This document shows, one piece after another, positions 49,788 to 57,774 of a DNA stretch of 64,000 bases. Each line of letters opens with the position of its first letter. Positions within the stretch are counted from its first letter, which is position 1. Source of the stretch: Hymenobacter pini (GTDB lineage Bacteria; Bacteroidota; Bacteroidia; Cytophagales; Hymenobacteraceae); the NCBI RefSeq assembly GCF_020421205.1, contig NZ_JAIZZH010000004.1, positions 248,001-312,000 on the forward strand, read 5' to 3'. Below the pieces are notes generated by a model. That model was given only the letters and a program-made list of their open reading frames with translations. It was not told the DNA's origin and ran no database searches. Position numbers and translations under genes: made by a program.

Positions 49788-51440
49788 GTGAATAGACGTG
49801 ATTTTGTGGGCGTAACCGGCCTGGCTGCCGGTGCCCTGTGGCTACCCTCCCTGCCCAGCTTTGGCGGTGATATTGTGGACCCGATGCGTTTGCTGGAGCC
49901 CGGCCTTGACGTAGCCCAGAAAAAACGCTTGTCTGACGTGGCCCTGAACGCCGCCAAGTCGGCGGGGGCCACCTACGCCGATGTGCGCATTGGTCGTTAC
50001 CTCAATCAGGGAGTGTTCACGCGCGAGAAGCAGGTGCAGAACATCGTTAGCTCCGAGAGCTTCGGGGCGGGTATCCGGGTAATTGCCAACGGCACCTGGG
50101 GCTTCGCCTCTACCAACCAGGTAACGGAAGCTGGTCTGGCCAAAGCCGCCCAGCTGGCCGTGCAGATTGCCAAGGCCAACTCCAAGGTGCAGAAGGAGCA
50201 AGTGAAACTGGCCCCGCAGAAAGGCTACGGTGAGGTTTCCTGGAAAGCCCCTATCAAGCAGAACGCCTTCGAGGTACCCATCAAGGACAAGGTAGACCTG
50301 CTGTTGGCCACGAATGCCAAGGCGCTGGAAAATGGTGCCTCGTTTGTGAATTCGGTGCTCTTCCAGGTGAATGAGCAGAAGTACTTTGCCAGCACCGACG
50401 GCTCTTACATCGACCAGGACATCCACCGCATCTTCCCCACGTTTGGCGTAACGGTGGTAGACCGGGCTTCGGGCAAGTTCCGCAGCCGGCAGGCGCTCAG
50501 CTCGCCCATGGGCATGGGTTACGAGTACCTCACGCCTCGGGCCGAGGATAAAGTGGCCGGCCCTCAGGGCTCGGGCGTTATCGGCTATAAATACAGCTAC
50601 GATATGCTGGAAGACGCCGCCCTGGCCGCCCGCCAGGCCAAGGAAAAGCTTACCTGCAAGAGCGTGGTACCCGGCAAGTACGACCTGGTGCTGGACCCCC
50701 ACCACCTGGGTCTAACCATTCACGAATCGGTGGGGCACCCGCTGGAGCTGGACCGCGTGCTGGGCTACGAGGCCAACTACGCCGGTACCTCGTTCGCCAC
50801 GCTGGAGTGGAAAGCCAAGGGCCAGCCCTACGGCTCCAAGCAGGTAAATATCGTGGCCGATAAGTTGCAGCCCGGCTCCCTGGGCGCGGTGGGCTACGAC
50901 GACGAAGGCGTGAAAACCAAGGAGTGGAACCTCATCAAGGACGGTATTCTGGTGGACTACGAGAAGATTCGGGACCAGGCGCACATTGTGGGTCAGCAGG
51001 AATCGGACGGGTGCTGCTATTCTCAGTCGTGGCAGGATGTGCAGTTCCAGCGCATGCCCAACGTAAGCCTGAAGCCCGGCGCGGCCAAGCTCAGCGTGGA
51101 CGATATGGTGAAGAACGTGGAGAAAGGCATATACATTGCCGGCAACGGCTCCTTCTCCATCGACCAGCAGCGCTACAACTCCCAGTTTGGCGGCCAGGTG
51201 TTCTACGCCATCGAAAAAGGCAAAATCACGGGCATGCTCGAGGACGTGGCGTACCAGACCAATACCCTGGAGTTCTGGAACTCCTGCGCGGCCGTGTGCG
51301 ACCAGTCGGACTACCGGTTCGCGGGCTTCTTCAACGACGGCAAAGGCCAGCCCAGCCAGTCGTCGGCCGTGAGCCACGGCTCCAGCACCACCCGTTTCAA
51401 CTCGGTAAACGTCATCAACACGGCCCGCAAAATCGGCTAG
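49788..51440 (+). CDS. tldD: TldD-family metalloprotease 2, Tat-like signal
   Basis: This 550-residue protein is closely related to the first TldD along its whole length. It starts at GTG and begins M-N-R-R-D-F-V-G-V-T-G-L-A-A-G-A-L-W-L-P-S-L-P, a Tat-like signal with RRDF, hydrophobic core and following proline. Zinc site H312-E-S-V-G-H317. The 25 residues after the signal are well conserved between copies, so the mature enzymes start alike. It is paired with tldE2 after a 122-base gap that contains a nonamer repeat. The close similarity of both modules indicates tandem duplication. Confidence 0.9.
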   Translation: MNRRDFVGVTGLAAGALWLPSLPSFGGDIVDPMRLLEPGLDVAQKKRLSDVALNAAKSAGATYADVRIGRYLNQGVFTREKQVQNIVSSESFGAGIRVIANGTWGFASTNQVTEAGLAKAAQLAVQIAKANSKVQKEQVKLAPQKGYGEVSWKAPIKQNAFEVPIKDKVDLLLATNAKALENGASFVNSVLFQVNEQKYFASTDGSYIDQDIHRIFPTFGVTVVDRASGKFRSRQALSSPMGMGYEYLTPRAEDKVAGPQGSGVIGYKYSYDMLEDAALAARQAKEKLTCKSVVPGKYDLVLDPHHLGLTIHESVGHPLELDRVLGYEANYAGTSFATLEWKAKGQPYGSKQVNIVADKLQPGSLGAVGYDDEGVKTKEWNLIKDGILVDYEKIRDQAHIVGQQESDGCCYSQSWQDVQFQRMPNVSLKPGAAKLSVDDMVKNVEKGIYIAGNGSFSIDQQRYNSQFGGQVFYAIEKGKITGMLEDVAYQTNTLEFWNSCAAVCDQSDYRFAGFFNDGKGQPSQSSAVSHGSSTTRFNSVNVINTARKIG

Positions 51441-51444
51441 TGCT

Positions 51445-51558
51445 AATGTGAGAAATGTGCAGAATGTGGCCCCTGTGGGAAAACCCTTCACCTGCGCGGT
51501 AACCTCCCCCTGTCCATTCTGCACATTCTCCACATTCCCTCCACATTCTGCACATTAA
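51445..51558. repeat. Nonamer repeat, inverted arms, between tldD2 and tldE2
   Basis: The left arm is three units in exact register: AATGTGAGA, AATGTGCAG, AATGTGGCC (51445-51471). The right arm on the minus strand is AATGTGCAG, AATGTGGAG(GG), AATGTGGAG, AATGTGCAG (about 51514-51556). The arms can pair into a long imperfect hairpin. It fills almost the whole spacer. Confidence 0.75.
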
Positions 51559-51562
51559 CTAC

Positions 51563-52888
51563 ATGGCTATTCTCTCCAAAGATGAGTCCCAGGCTATTCT
51601 GAAGAAGGTTATCGGGTTCAGCACCGCCGATGAATGTCAGGCCAGCCTGGATGGGCGCACCATTGGCAACGTGCGCTACGCCCGTAACTCGGTAAGCACT
51701 GCCGGGGCCTCCGACAACGTACGCCTGATAGTAGAGTCGCGCTTCGGCAAACGCTCGGGCGTGGCCACCTGCAATGAGTTCGACGACGCGACGCTGCGAC
51801 GCTGCGTGCAGCGGGCCGAGGAAATTGCCCGCCTCGCCCCCGAAGACCCCGAGTACATGCCCCTGCTGGGCCCGCAGCAGTACCTCACGCCCGTGAGCTA
51901 CGCTGCCAGCACCGCCGCCATTACCCCCGACTACCGGGCCCAGGCCGCCGGTGACAGTATTGCCCTGTGCTCGGCCAAGGGCCTCACAGCGGCCGGCTAC
52001 CTCGAAGACGGCGCCTACTTCCAGGCCCTGCGCAACAACAAAGGGCTGGAGGCTTACCAGCAAAGCACCAGCATCGACTTCTCGGTGACGGTGCGCACGC
52101 CCGACGGCACCGGCTCGGGCTACGCCGTGGCCGATTACACCGATGTGAGCAAGTTCAACGCCAAGGCCCTTACGCAAACCGCCGCCGACAAGGCAGCCGG
52201 CTCGCGCAACGCCAAGGCGCTGGAACCCGGCAAGTACACCGTTATTCTGGAACCGGCCGCCCTGGTATCCGACGAGGGGCTGCTCAACAACCTGATGTAC
52301 AGCCTCGGGGCCCGGGAGGCCGACGAGGGCCGCTCCTTCCTGAGCAAAAAAGGCGGCGGCAACCGCATGGGCGAAAAGCTGTTCGACCCGCGCATTACCA
52401 TCTACTCCGACCCGCTGAATGCACAAGCACCCAGCGGCGTGTTTGACGGGGAAGGCATGCCCGTGAAGCGCATGAACTGGGTGGAGAAAGGCGTGGTGAA
52501 AAACCTGTACTACTCCCGCTACTGGGCCCAGAAAACCGGTAAGCAGGCCACCCCATTTCCCGGTAACTTTATTATGGAGGGAGGTACCCAGAGCGTGCAG
52601 GACCTGATCAAGAGCACTGAGAAGGGTATTCTGGTCACGCGCCTGTGGTACATCCGCGACGTGGACCCACAGACGCTGCTGTTCACGGGCCTCACCCGGG
52701 ATGGAACGTTCTACATCGAGAACGGCAAAATCAAGTTCCCTATCAAGAACTTCCGCTTCAACGAGTCACCCGTTATTATGCTCAACAACGTGGAGGCCAT
52801 TGGCAAGCCCGTGCGGCTGGGCGGCAATCTGGTGCCTCCGCTGAAGATTCGGGACTTCACCTTCACCTCCCTTTCCGACGCGGTGTAA
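51563..52888 (+). CDS. tldE: TldE/PmbA-family protein 2
   Basis: This 441-residue TldE homologue closely resembles the first copy, with the same blocks (E-S-R-F-G-K-R-S-G-V-A-T, D-G-T-G-S-G-Y-A, F-L-S-K-K-G-G-G-N-R) and an identical last 20 residues ending S-L-S-D-A-V. No HExxxH and no export signal. It differs most in the segment around residues 280-300. It completes the second tldD-tldE module and is followed by a 16-bp terminator, so the transcript ends before the porin genes. Confidence 0.9.
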   Translation: MAILSKDESQAILKKVIGFSTADECQASLDGRTIGNVRYARNSVSTAGASDNVRLIVESRFGKRSGVATCNEFDDATLRRCVQRAEEIARLAPEDPEYMPLLGPQQYLTPVSYAASTAAITPDYRAQAAGDSIALCSAKGLTAAGYLEDGAYFQALRNNKGLEAYQQSTSIDFSVTVRTPDGTGSGYAVADYTDVSKFNAKALTQTAADKAAGSRNAKALEPGKYTVILEPAALVSDEGLLNNLMYSLGAREADEGRSFLSKKGGGNRMGEKLFDPRITIYSDPLNAQAPSGVFDGEGMPVKRMNWVEKGVVKNLYYSRYWAQKTGKQATPFPGNFIMEGGTQSVQDLIKSTEKGILVTRLWYIRDVDPQTLLFTGLTRDGTFYIENGKIKFPIKNFRFNESPVIMLNNVEAIGKPVRLGGNLVPPLKIRDFTFTSLSDAV

Positions 52889-52900
52889 GGCCTGAAAGAA

Positions 52901-52941
52901 AAAGAAACGCCCCCGTTTGCTGAAGACGGGGGCGTTTCTTT
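52901..52941. terminator. Bidirectional terminator after tldE2
   Basis: A 16-bp perfect stem (AAAGAAACGCCCCCGT and complement, 52901-52916/52926-52941) with a nine-base loop, then TATA. It also ends the converging porin gene. Confidence 0.9.
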
Positions 52942-52956
52942 TATAGCAATGCCCAG

Positions 52957-53562
52957 TTATTTCTTCCCGAACAAATACCCAACAGTCACCTGAGCGCCGC
53001 GGTTGTGGAGTCCACCGATACCCAATTGCCGCCGAAACTGCCGCTCGGCCGGGTCGTCGTTGATGTCGGAGAGGCCGTAGTTCAGGCGGGCATCCAGCAC
53101 CAGGCCGCCTTTAGTTTCCAAGCCTACTCCGCCCACAATGGCCCCGTCTATGGGCTTGTACTGGCCGGTGCCACTGCCCAAGTGTATTCCCAGTTGCGGC
53201 CCCACGTTCACGTACAGCAGTTGCCCGATATACTGGCGTAGCAGTATGGGGACGTTGAAATAATATGTGTCGCGCTTAATGGTTTCGGTGCCGGTGTCCA
53301 GATTAGCGCCCTGTGCGCTGAACAAGCCTTCAATCTGCAGTCCGAAACCTTGTTTGCTGGGGTTCAGCCGCAGCACCGGCCCCAGCACGAGGCCGGCCCG
53401 GGTTTTGGGCGTGGCGTTCAGCACCCCATCGAGGGTGGTGATAGAAACGCCCGCTTTAAAGCCCACGCGGGTACCGGTTACAGCTTGGGCAAACCCAGTG
53501 TGAGCAGTTAGGCTCAGCAGCGCACAGCTACCGACAATCAGTAGTTTTTTTGGAGAATACAT
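52957..53562 (-). CDS. PorT-like outer-membrane beta-barrel protein
   Basis: This 201-residue outer-membrane barrel of the OMP_b-brl_2/PorT type has a signal peptide ending G-F-A-Q (about residue 26). The mature part has G-F-K-A-G-V-S, G-L-Q-I-E-G-L-F-S, Y-Y-F-N-V-P-I-L-L-R and V-N-V-G-P-Q-L-G, the usual strands of the family, and ends in T-V-G-Y-L-F-G-K-K. The ATG at 53562 is preferred; 53577 is possible. A promoter-like TACTTTTC lies at 53597-53590. Its neighbour on the same strand (53712) is a relative. Confidence 0.82.
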   Translation of the reverse strand: MYSPKKLLIVGSCALLSLTAHTGFAQAVTGTRVGFKAGVSITTLDGVLNATPKTRAGLVLGPVLRLNPSKQGFGLQIEGLFSAQGANLDTGTETIKRDTYYFNVPILLRQYIGQLLYVNVGPQLGIHLGSGTGQYKPIDGAIVGGVGLETKGGLVLDARLNYGLSDINDDPAERQFRRQLGIGGLHNRGAQVTVGYLFGKK

Positions 53563-53711
53563 AAGGAGAATGAGCATACAAATACCGCCGAAAAGTACGG
53601 GCATTTGCGCTCCATCCGCTCATTCCCACCATCTTCCGTTACGCAGTTTTTAAGCAAAAAAATTGACAAAAGTCAAGAAGTCAGCTTCCGCAGTACCAGG
53701 GATACTACGCC

Positions 53712-54293
53712 TCAGTCGTCGCCGAACTGATAGGCCACGTAGCCCTGAATCACGCGGTTTTTGAAGCGGGGGTCGTTGAGGCCGCTGATGTCCCGGGTGT
53801 TGTTAATGTCGTTGAGGCCAGCGTTGAAGCGGGCCCCCAGCAGCAGATTTCCCAGCTTGAGTCCGCCACCGGCCGCCACCGTAAAATCGGTGCGCTTGAA
53901 GTTGTAGCTGCTGGGGCCGCCCACCACGTTATCATCCTGCCTCGAGACCATAAAGCCCACTTGCGGCCCGGCTTCCACGAATACCGGCCCCACGGTTAGC
54001 TTGGCCAGCACCGGCAGGTTGAGGTAGTGCAGCTTGGCGTCGTAGTTGCCAATGGCGGTGCGAATGGAACTGCCCTGCAAGGAGTACAGCAGTTCCGGCT
54101 GAATGGATATCGGCCCCAGCACTTTGGCTTCGTACAGAATGCCCGCGTGGTAGTAGGTTTTGTACTTGGTGGAGGTGGAACCCAGGTTTTCACCGTCGAG
54201 CACGGCGGCGTTGATACCGGCCTTTATCCCAAATTGGGCGTGGGCGGCGGCGGCCAGCAGCAGTGCCGGCAGTAGAAGCAACAGGCGTTTCAT
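53712..54293 (-). CDS. PorT-like outer-membrane beta-barrel protein
   Basis: This 193-residue protein has a signal peptide M-K-R-L-L-L-L-L-P-A-L-L-L-A-A-A-A-H-A-Q and a small barrel: F-G-I-K-A-G-I-N at the first strand, I-Q-P-E-L-L-Y-S-L-Q-G-S, L-H-Y-L-N-L-P-V-L-A-K, V-E-A-G-P-Q-V-G-F and L-L-L-G-A-R-F-N-A-G-L-N-D-I. This is the common porin-family barrel of Bacteroidota, with unknown cargo. It lies upstream of the 52957 gene on the same strand, 149 bases apart, and diverges from the DUF4159 gene. Confidence 0.82.
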   Translation of the reverse strand: MKRLLLLLPALLLAAAAHAQFGIKAGINAAVLDGENLGSTSTKYKTYYHAGILYEAKVLGPISIQPELLYSLQGSSIRTAIGNYDAKLHYLNLPVLAKLTVGPVFVEAGPQVGFMVSRQDDNVVGGPSSYNFKRTDFTVAAGGGLKLGNLLLGARFNAGLNDINNTRDISGLNDPRFKNRVIQGYVAYQFGDD

Positions 54294-54498
54294 AGCACAG
54301 GTAGTGAGGTAGTTGTCAAGAAATTTACAGTTCCTTTAACGCCCGGCCACGATGCCGGGGTATGCGGAGCGGGCACAAACTTTGTCGGTTTCGCACGGAA
54401 GGGCAAAATTCCTGTTTCTTCGTAGCTGCCGAGTAAGCCACCTTTCGCGCGTTGCTGGTGTCTTTCGCCTGTCTTTTCCCGCTTATCCGTTGTTGCCT

Positions 54499-55122
54499 AT
54501 GCCCGCTCCTTTCACCTTCGTGCGCCTGCAATACCATTCCGGCGACTGGGATGCGGTGGACGAGCGGATGCCGGCCAACCTGCTGCACTCCCTGGTGCAG
54601 TACACCAAAGTACCGGTGAACCCCAAGGAAAAGGTAGTGGCGCTGGACTCACCGGAGCTGTTTCGGTACCCGTTCTGCTACCTCTCGGGGCACCGGCTGG
54701 TGCAGTTTTCGGCCCAGGAGCGGAAGAATTTTGAGCAGTATGTGCGCGGTGGAGGCTTCGTATTCGTGGACGACTGCAACCACGACATCGACGGGCTGTT
54801 TGCCCGCTCCTTTGAGGAGCAGATGCGCGTGTGCTTTGGGGCCGGGGCGCTGAAAAAGCTGCCGAAGCAGCACCCGATTTACTCGCAGTTTTTTAAGTTT
54901 CCGGACGGCCCGCCCAACACCGGCTTCGAGCTGAACGGCTGGGGCGACGACCTGGTGCACGACTACTTGAAAGGCATCGAAATCAACGGTCGTTTGGCGG
55001 TGCTGTACTCCAACAAAGACTACGGCTGCGAGTGGGACTATGACTTCCGCAACAAGCGTTTTTTAGCCGAAGACAACACTAAATTTGGCGTTAATATTAT
55101 CCTGTATGCCCTCACTGTCTAA
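54499..55122 (+). CDS. DUF4159-domain protein
   Basis: This 207-residue protein consists of one DUF4159 domain: F-V-R-L-Q-Y-H-S-G-D-W-D at the start, P-F-C-Y-L-S-G-H, F-E-Q-Y-V-R-G-G-G-F-V-F-V-D-D-C at about 85-100, H-P-I-Y, and Y-S-N-K-D-Y-G-C-E-W. The family is thought to have a class-I-glutamine-amidotransferase-like fold without known activity. No signal peptide is seen from the ATG at 54499. The frame is open upstream to 54352, but those residues look random. DUF4159 genes often travel with MoxR-DUF58-BatA-type genes, which indeed lie 1.6 kb downstream. Confidence 0.85.
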   Translation: MPAPFTFVRLQYHSGDWDAVDERMPANLLHSLVQYTKVPVNPKEKVVALDSPELFRYPFCYLSGHRLVQFSAQERKNFEQYVRGGGFVFVDDCNHDIDGLFARSFEEQMRVCFGAGALKKLPKQHPIYSQFFKFPDGPPNTGFELNGWGDDLVHDYLKGIEINGRLAVLYSNKDYGCEWDYDFRNKRFLAEDNTKFGVNIILYALTV

Positions 55123-55134
55123 TCTCCTCCTTAC

Positions 55135-55872
55135 ATGTTGAAAGTAGTACTACCCGCTGCCCTGCTCTTCGCTGGTTTAACGTATTCTGCCCAGGCCCAG
55201 GTGCAGGTGAAGTTTGAGTCTCTGCAACCGGCCAAGTTCAGTTACGGACTGCGCGCGGGTGGGCACGTAATGGGGCTGCATCCGCTTGCGTATGACCGCC
55301 TGCACGAAGCTCCCCAGACCGGATTATGGGGCGGTAATGCCGGCTTGACGGCGGAGGTGTCGTGGGGGTGGCTGGCCGTGCAGCCGGCAGTGCTATTCAC
55401 GCAAAAAGGCTTTCGCACCCAGGACTCCTGGACGGAAACGCACAACGGAAAAACGTTGGCACTCAACAGCCTTACCCGCCTGCGCTTAAACTACTTGGAA
55501 GTACCCGTGAACCTGGTAGCTACAGTACACGGTTTTCAACTGCTGGCCGGCCCGTACGTGAGCGTAGGCCTCAACGGCCGCTTCCACGATGAAGCCACCT
55601 TGCCTATGGGCTCGGAGTATGGCCGCGACTATACCACCTACCAGATTTTCCGGGACGAAAAGGTATACTTCTCGGAGAAGGGCCGGAATTACGATGACAT
55701 TGTGGTTAGGCGGGTGGATGCGGGGTTGAACGTGGGGCTCGGCTACCGCTACAAAGGCTGGCAACTGCAGCCCACCTACAGTCGGGGCATCCGCTACACT
55801 GGCTATGGCTACCAGACCAAGAATTGGAACGCTCAGCTGAACCTGACCCGCTTCTTCGGCGCAGGAGCATAG
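55135..55872 (+). CDS. Outer-membrane beta-barrel protein (PorT-like)
   Basis: This 245-residue protein has a signal peptide ending Y-S-A-Q-A-Q near residue 22, then barrel strands Y-G-L-R-A-G-G-H, W-L-A-V-Q-P-A-V-L-F-T-Q-K-G-F, L-R-L-N-Y-L-E-V-P-V-N-L-V and L-N-V-G-L-G-Y-R-Y-K-G-W, as in the porin family. It follows the DUF4159 gene by 12 bases, so both are on one transcript. It converges, with a four-base gap, on the next minus-strand barrel gene. Function unknown. Confidence 0.82.
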   Translation: MLKVVLPAALLFAGLTYSAQAQVQVKFESLQPAKFSYGLRAGGHVMGLHPLAYDRLHEAPQTGLWGGNAGLTAEVSWGWLAVQPAVLFTQKGFRTQDSWTETHNGKTLALNSLTRLRLNYLEVPVNLVATVHGFQLLAGPYVSVGLNGRFHDEATLPMGSEYGRDYTTYQIFRDEKVYFSEKGRNYDDIVVRRVDAGLNVGLGYRYKGWQLQPTYSRGIRYTGYGYQTKNWNAQLNLTRFFGAGA

Positions 55873-55876
55873 CAAC

Positions 55877-56545
55877 TTAGAAGCGGTAGCCCAGGCTGAG
55901 GCGGCCATCGAACACGGCCTTATTTCTTTCCAGGTACGTTTTTTCGTCATAATAGGCTGGCGCAAGGTTGTACTCGGCGGGCGGGGTATCCAGCCGTTTC
56001 CACCACATCACTCCACCCGATACATCCAGCACAAGACGGCCCTTGGCGGCCACCGGAAACTGGGCCCCGAGCAACGTACCTGCTCCACCCAGTTTACGCC
56101 GCTGCTCCTCCAACCAGTATCGGGACTGCTGCCGCACGGCGCGGTAGCTGAGCGTAGGTGCCACGTAGAAGCCTGCCAGCCCGGTTTGCCGACCCTGGTA
56201 GAAATAGTAACGGCCCTGCAGTGCCGCGCCCGTCATTTTTTCGTCGGGCTGGCCGCCGTTCAGCAGCACCTCCACGTTGCCGCTTGTATTCTTGCCTAAC
56301 CGGTGCTCATACCCCAGCAGCACGGGCAGCAGTGTTTGCGGATTATTGTTGAGCATGTTGTAAGCCAGATTCCGCGCCAGCACGCCGCCCACATCCAGGC
56401 GCAGCGCATTTGAGAAACCAGTGCGGGCGTGGGTCACCGTATCGGGGGTGGTTTGGGTTTGGGCTTGAGCTGCAGAGACAAGGCCGGTGCTCAGTAGCAG
56501 CGCGGCGGCGCAGGAGTGAAGAATGCGGGAGGAGTTGCGTATCAT
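55877..56545 (-). CDS. Secreted outer-membrane protein, unknown function
   Basis: This 222-residue protein has a signal peptide ending A-A-Q-A-Q-T near residue 30 (ATG at 56545). The mature chain has L-R-L-D-V-G-G-V-L-A-R-N-L, V-L-L-G-Y-E-H-R-L-G-K, G-A-A-L-Q-G-R-Y-Y-F-Y and ends L-S-L-G-Y-R-F, the aromatic end expected of an outer-membrane barrel. The frame continues upstream to 56665, but that part lacks signal-peptide character. It diverges from moxR. No known family recognised. Confidence 0.75.
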   Translation of the reverse strand: MIRNSSRILHSCAAALLLSTGLVSAAQAQTQTTPDTVTHARTGFSNALRLDVGGVLARNLAYNMLNNNPQTLLPVLLGYEHRLGKNTSGNVEVLLNGGQPDEKMTGAALQGRYYFYQGRQTGLAGFYVAPTLSYRAVRQQSRYWLEEQRRKLGGAGTLLGAQFPVAAKGRLVLDVSGGVMWWKRLDTPPAEYNLAPAYYDEKTYLERNKAVFDGRLSLGYRF

Positions 56546-56724
56546 GGCTCGAAGTAGCAGCTTGCCGGGGCCCGCCGCAAACCACTCGACTACCAAATCA
56601 GACTTTACTATTGCGGGAAAATTTATCAAAAGCAGCCCGCTGTAAGCAGCCTTAGCCCGCTTCATCTGACTTTATTACAAGAGTAGCCTTCCCTGAACTT
56701 TCTGACTTTTCAACGCCGCTTTTT

Positions 56725-57702
56725 GTGACTGAACAAGACGTAACTCGCTTGCTGCAGAAGATACCCCAGCTTAAACAGGAAATCGGGAAGGTGATTGTGG
56801 GCCAGCAGGAGGTGCTGGAAGAAGTATTAGTGGCGTTGCTGGCCGGGGGGCACGCCCTGCTGGAAGGGGTGCCCGGCTTGGCCAAAACCCTGCTGGTACG
56901 CACCCTGGCCCAGGCTACCGACCTACCGTTCCGCCGCATCCAGTTCACCCCCGACCTGATGCCCACTGATATTCTGGGCACTGAAATTCTGGAGGAGGAC
57001 CACGGCACCGGCCGCCGCTCGTTTAAGTTCAACCCCGGCCCCATCTTCGCCAGCCTGGTACTGGCCGACGAAATCAACCGCACGCCGCCTAAAACCCAGG
57101 CGGCGCTGCTGGAAGCCATGCAGGAAGGCCACGTAACCTACGCCGGCCAGGAGCATGCGCTGCCCAAGCCGTTCTTCCTGCTGGCCACCCAAAACCCCAT
57201 TGAGCAGAGCGGCACCTACCCCCTGCCCGAGGCTCAGCTCGACCGGTTTCTGCTGTACGTGCGTATCGGCTACCCCACCGAGCAGGAGGAGCTGGCCGTA
57301 TTGAGCGGCACCACCGGCACCGGCCGCCAGCAGGTGCAGCCCGTGCTGGGCGGCGAGGAAGTACGGCAGCTGCAATTGCTCACCCGGCAGGTCAGCATCA
57401 GCGACGAGTTGCTGAGCCTGGTAAACCGCCTAGTACGGGCCACGCGGCCGGCAACCTCGGAGGTGAAATTCATTCGGGACTACGGCCGCTGGGGTGCGGG
57501 CCCCCGGGCCGGACAAGCCCTGATTTTGTGCGCCAAGGCCCGGGCGCTACTGCACGGTCGCTTCGCCGCCACGCTGGAAGATGTGCACGCCCTAGCCCCC
57601 GCCGTACTGCGCCACCGCGTGCTGCTGAACTTCAACGCCGAAGCCGAAAACCTCACCCCCGATGACGCCGTGCGGGAGCTGCTAAAGGCGGTTCGGATTT
57701 AG
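56725..57702 (+). CDS. MoxR-family AAA+ ATPase
   Basis: This 325-residue AAA+ ATPase of the MoxR group has Walker A G48-V-P-G-L-A-K-T55, Walker B V-L-A-D115-E116-I-N-R-T-P, the pattern P-K-T-Q-A-A-L-L-E-A-M-Q-E-G, sensor 1 A-T-Q-N-P-I-E and G-T-Y-P-L-P-E-A-Q-L-D-R-F, all MoxR hallmarks. The start is GTG. MoxR proteins act with von Willebrand-type partners as chaperones that activate or load metal into target complexes. A DUF58 partner follows after a 72-base repeat-containing spacer. The preceding 179 bases show no clear promoter. Confidence 0.93.
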   Translation: MTEQDVTRLLQKIPQLKQEIGKVIVGQQEVLEEVLVALLAGGHALLEGVPGLAKTLLVRTLAQATDLPFRRIQFTPDLMPTDILGTEILEEDHGTGRRSFKFNPGPIFASLVLADEINRTPPKTQAALLEAMQEGHVTYAGQEHALPKPFFLLATQNPIEQSGTYPLPEAQLDRFLLYVRIGYPTEQEELAVLSGTTGTGRQQVQPVLGGEEVRQLQLLTRQVSISDELLSLVNRLVRATRPATSEVKFIRDYGRWGAGPRAGQALILCAKARALLHGRFAATLEDVHALAPAVLRHRVLLNFNAEAENLTPDDAVRELLKAVRI

Positions 57703-57704
57703 AA

Positions 57705-57764
57705 GTTTCTGGTTGCTGGTTGCTAGTTTTTAGTTGCCAGAAACCAGCAACCAGCAACTAGTAA
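57705..57764. repeat. Heptamer repeat hairpin between moxR and DUF58
   Basis: GGTTGCT is repeated in tandem at 57711-57717 and 57718-57724. The complementary CCAGCAA appears twice at 57744-57750 and 57751-57757. Arms 57711-57728 and 57742-57759 pair over 18 bases with two wobbles. Confidence 0.75.
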
Positions 57765-57774
57765 CTTATTCCTC

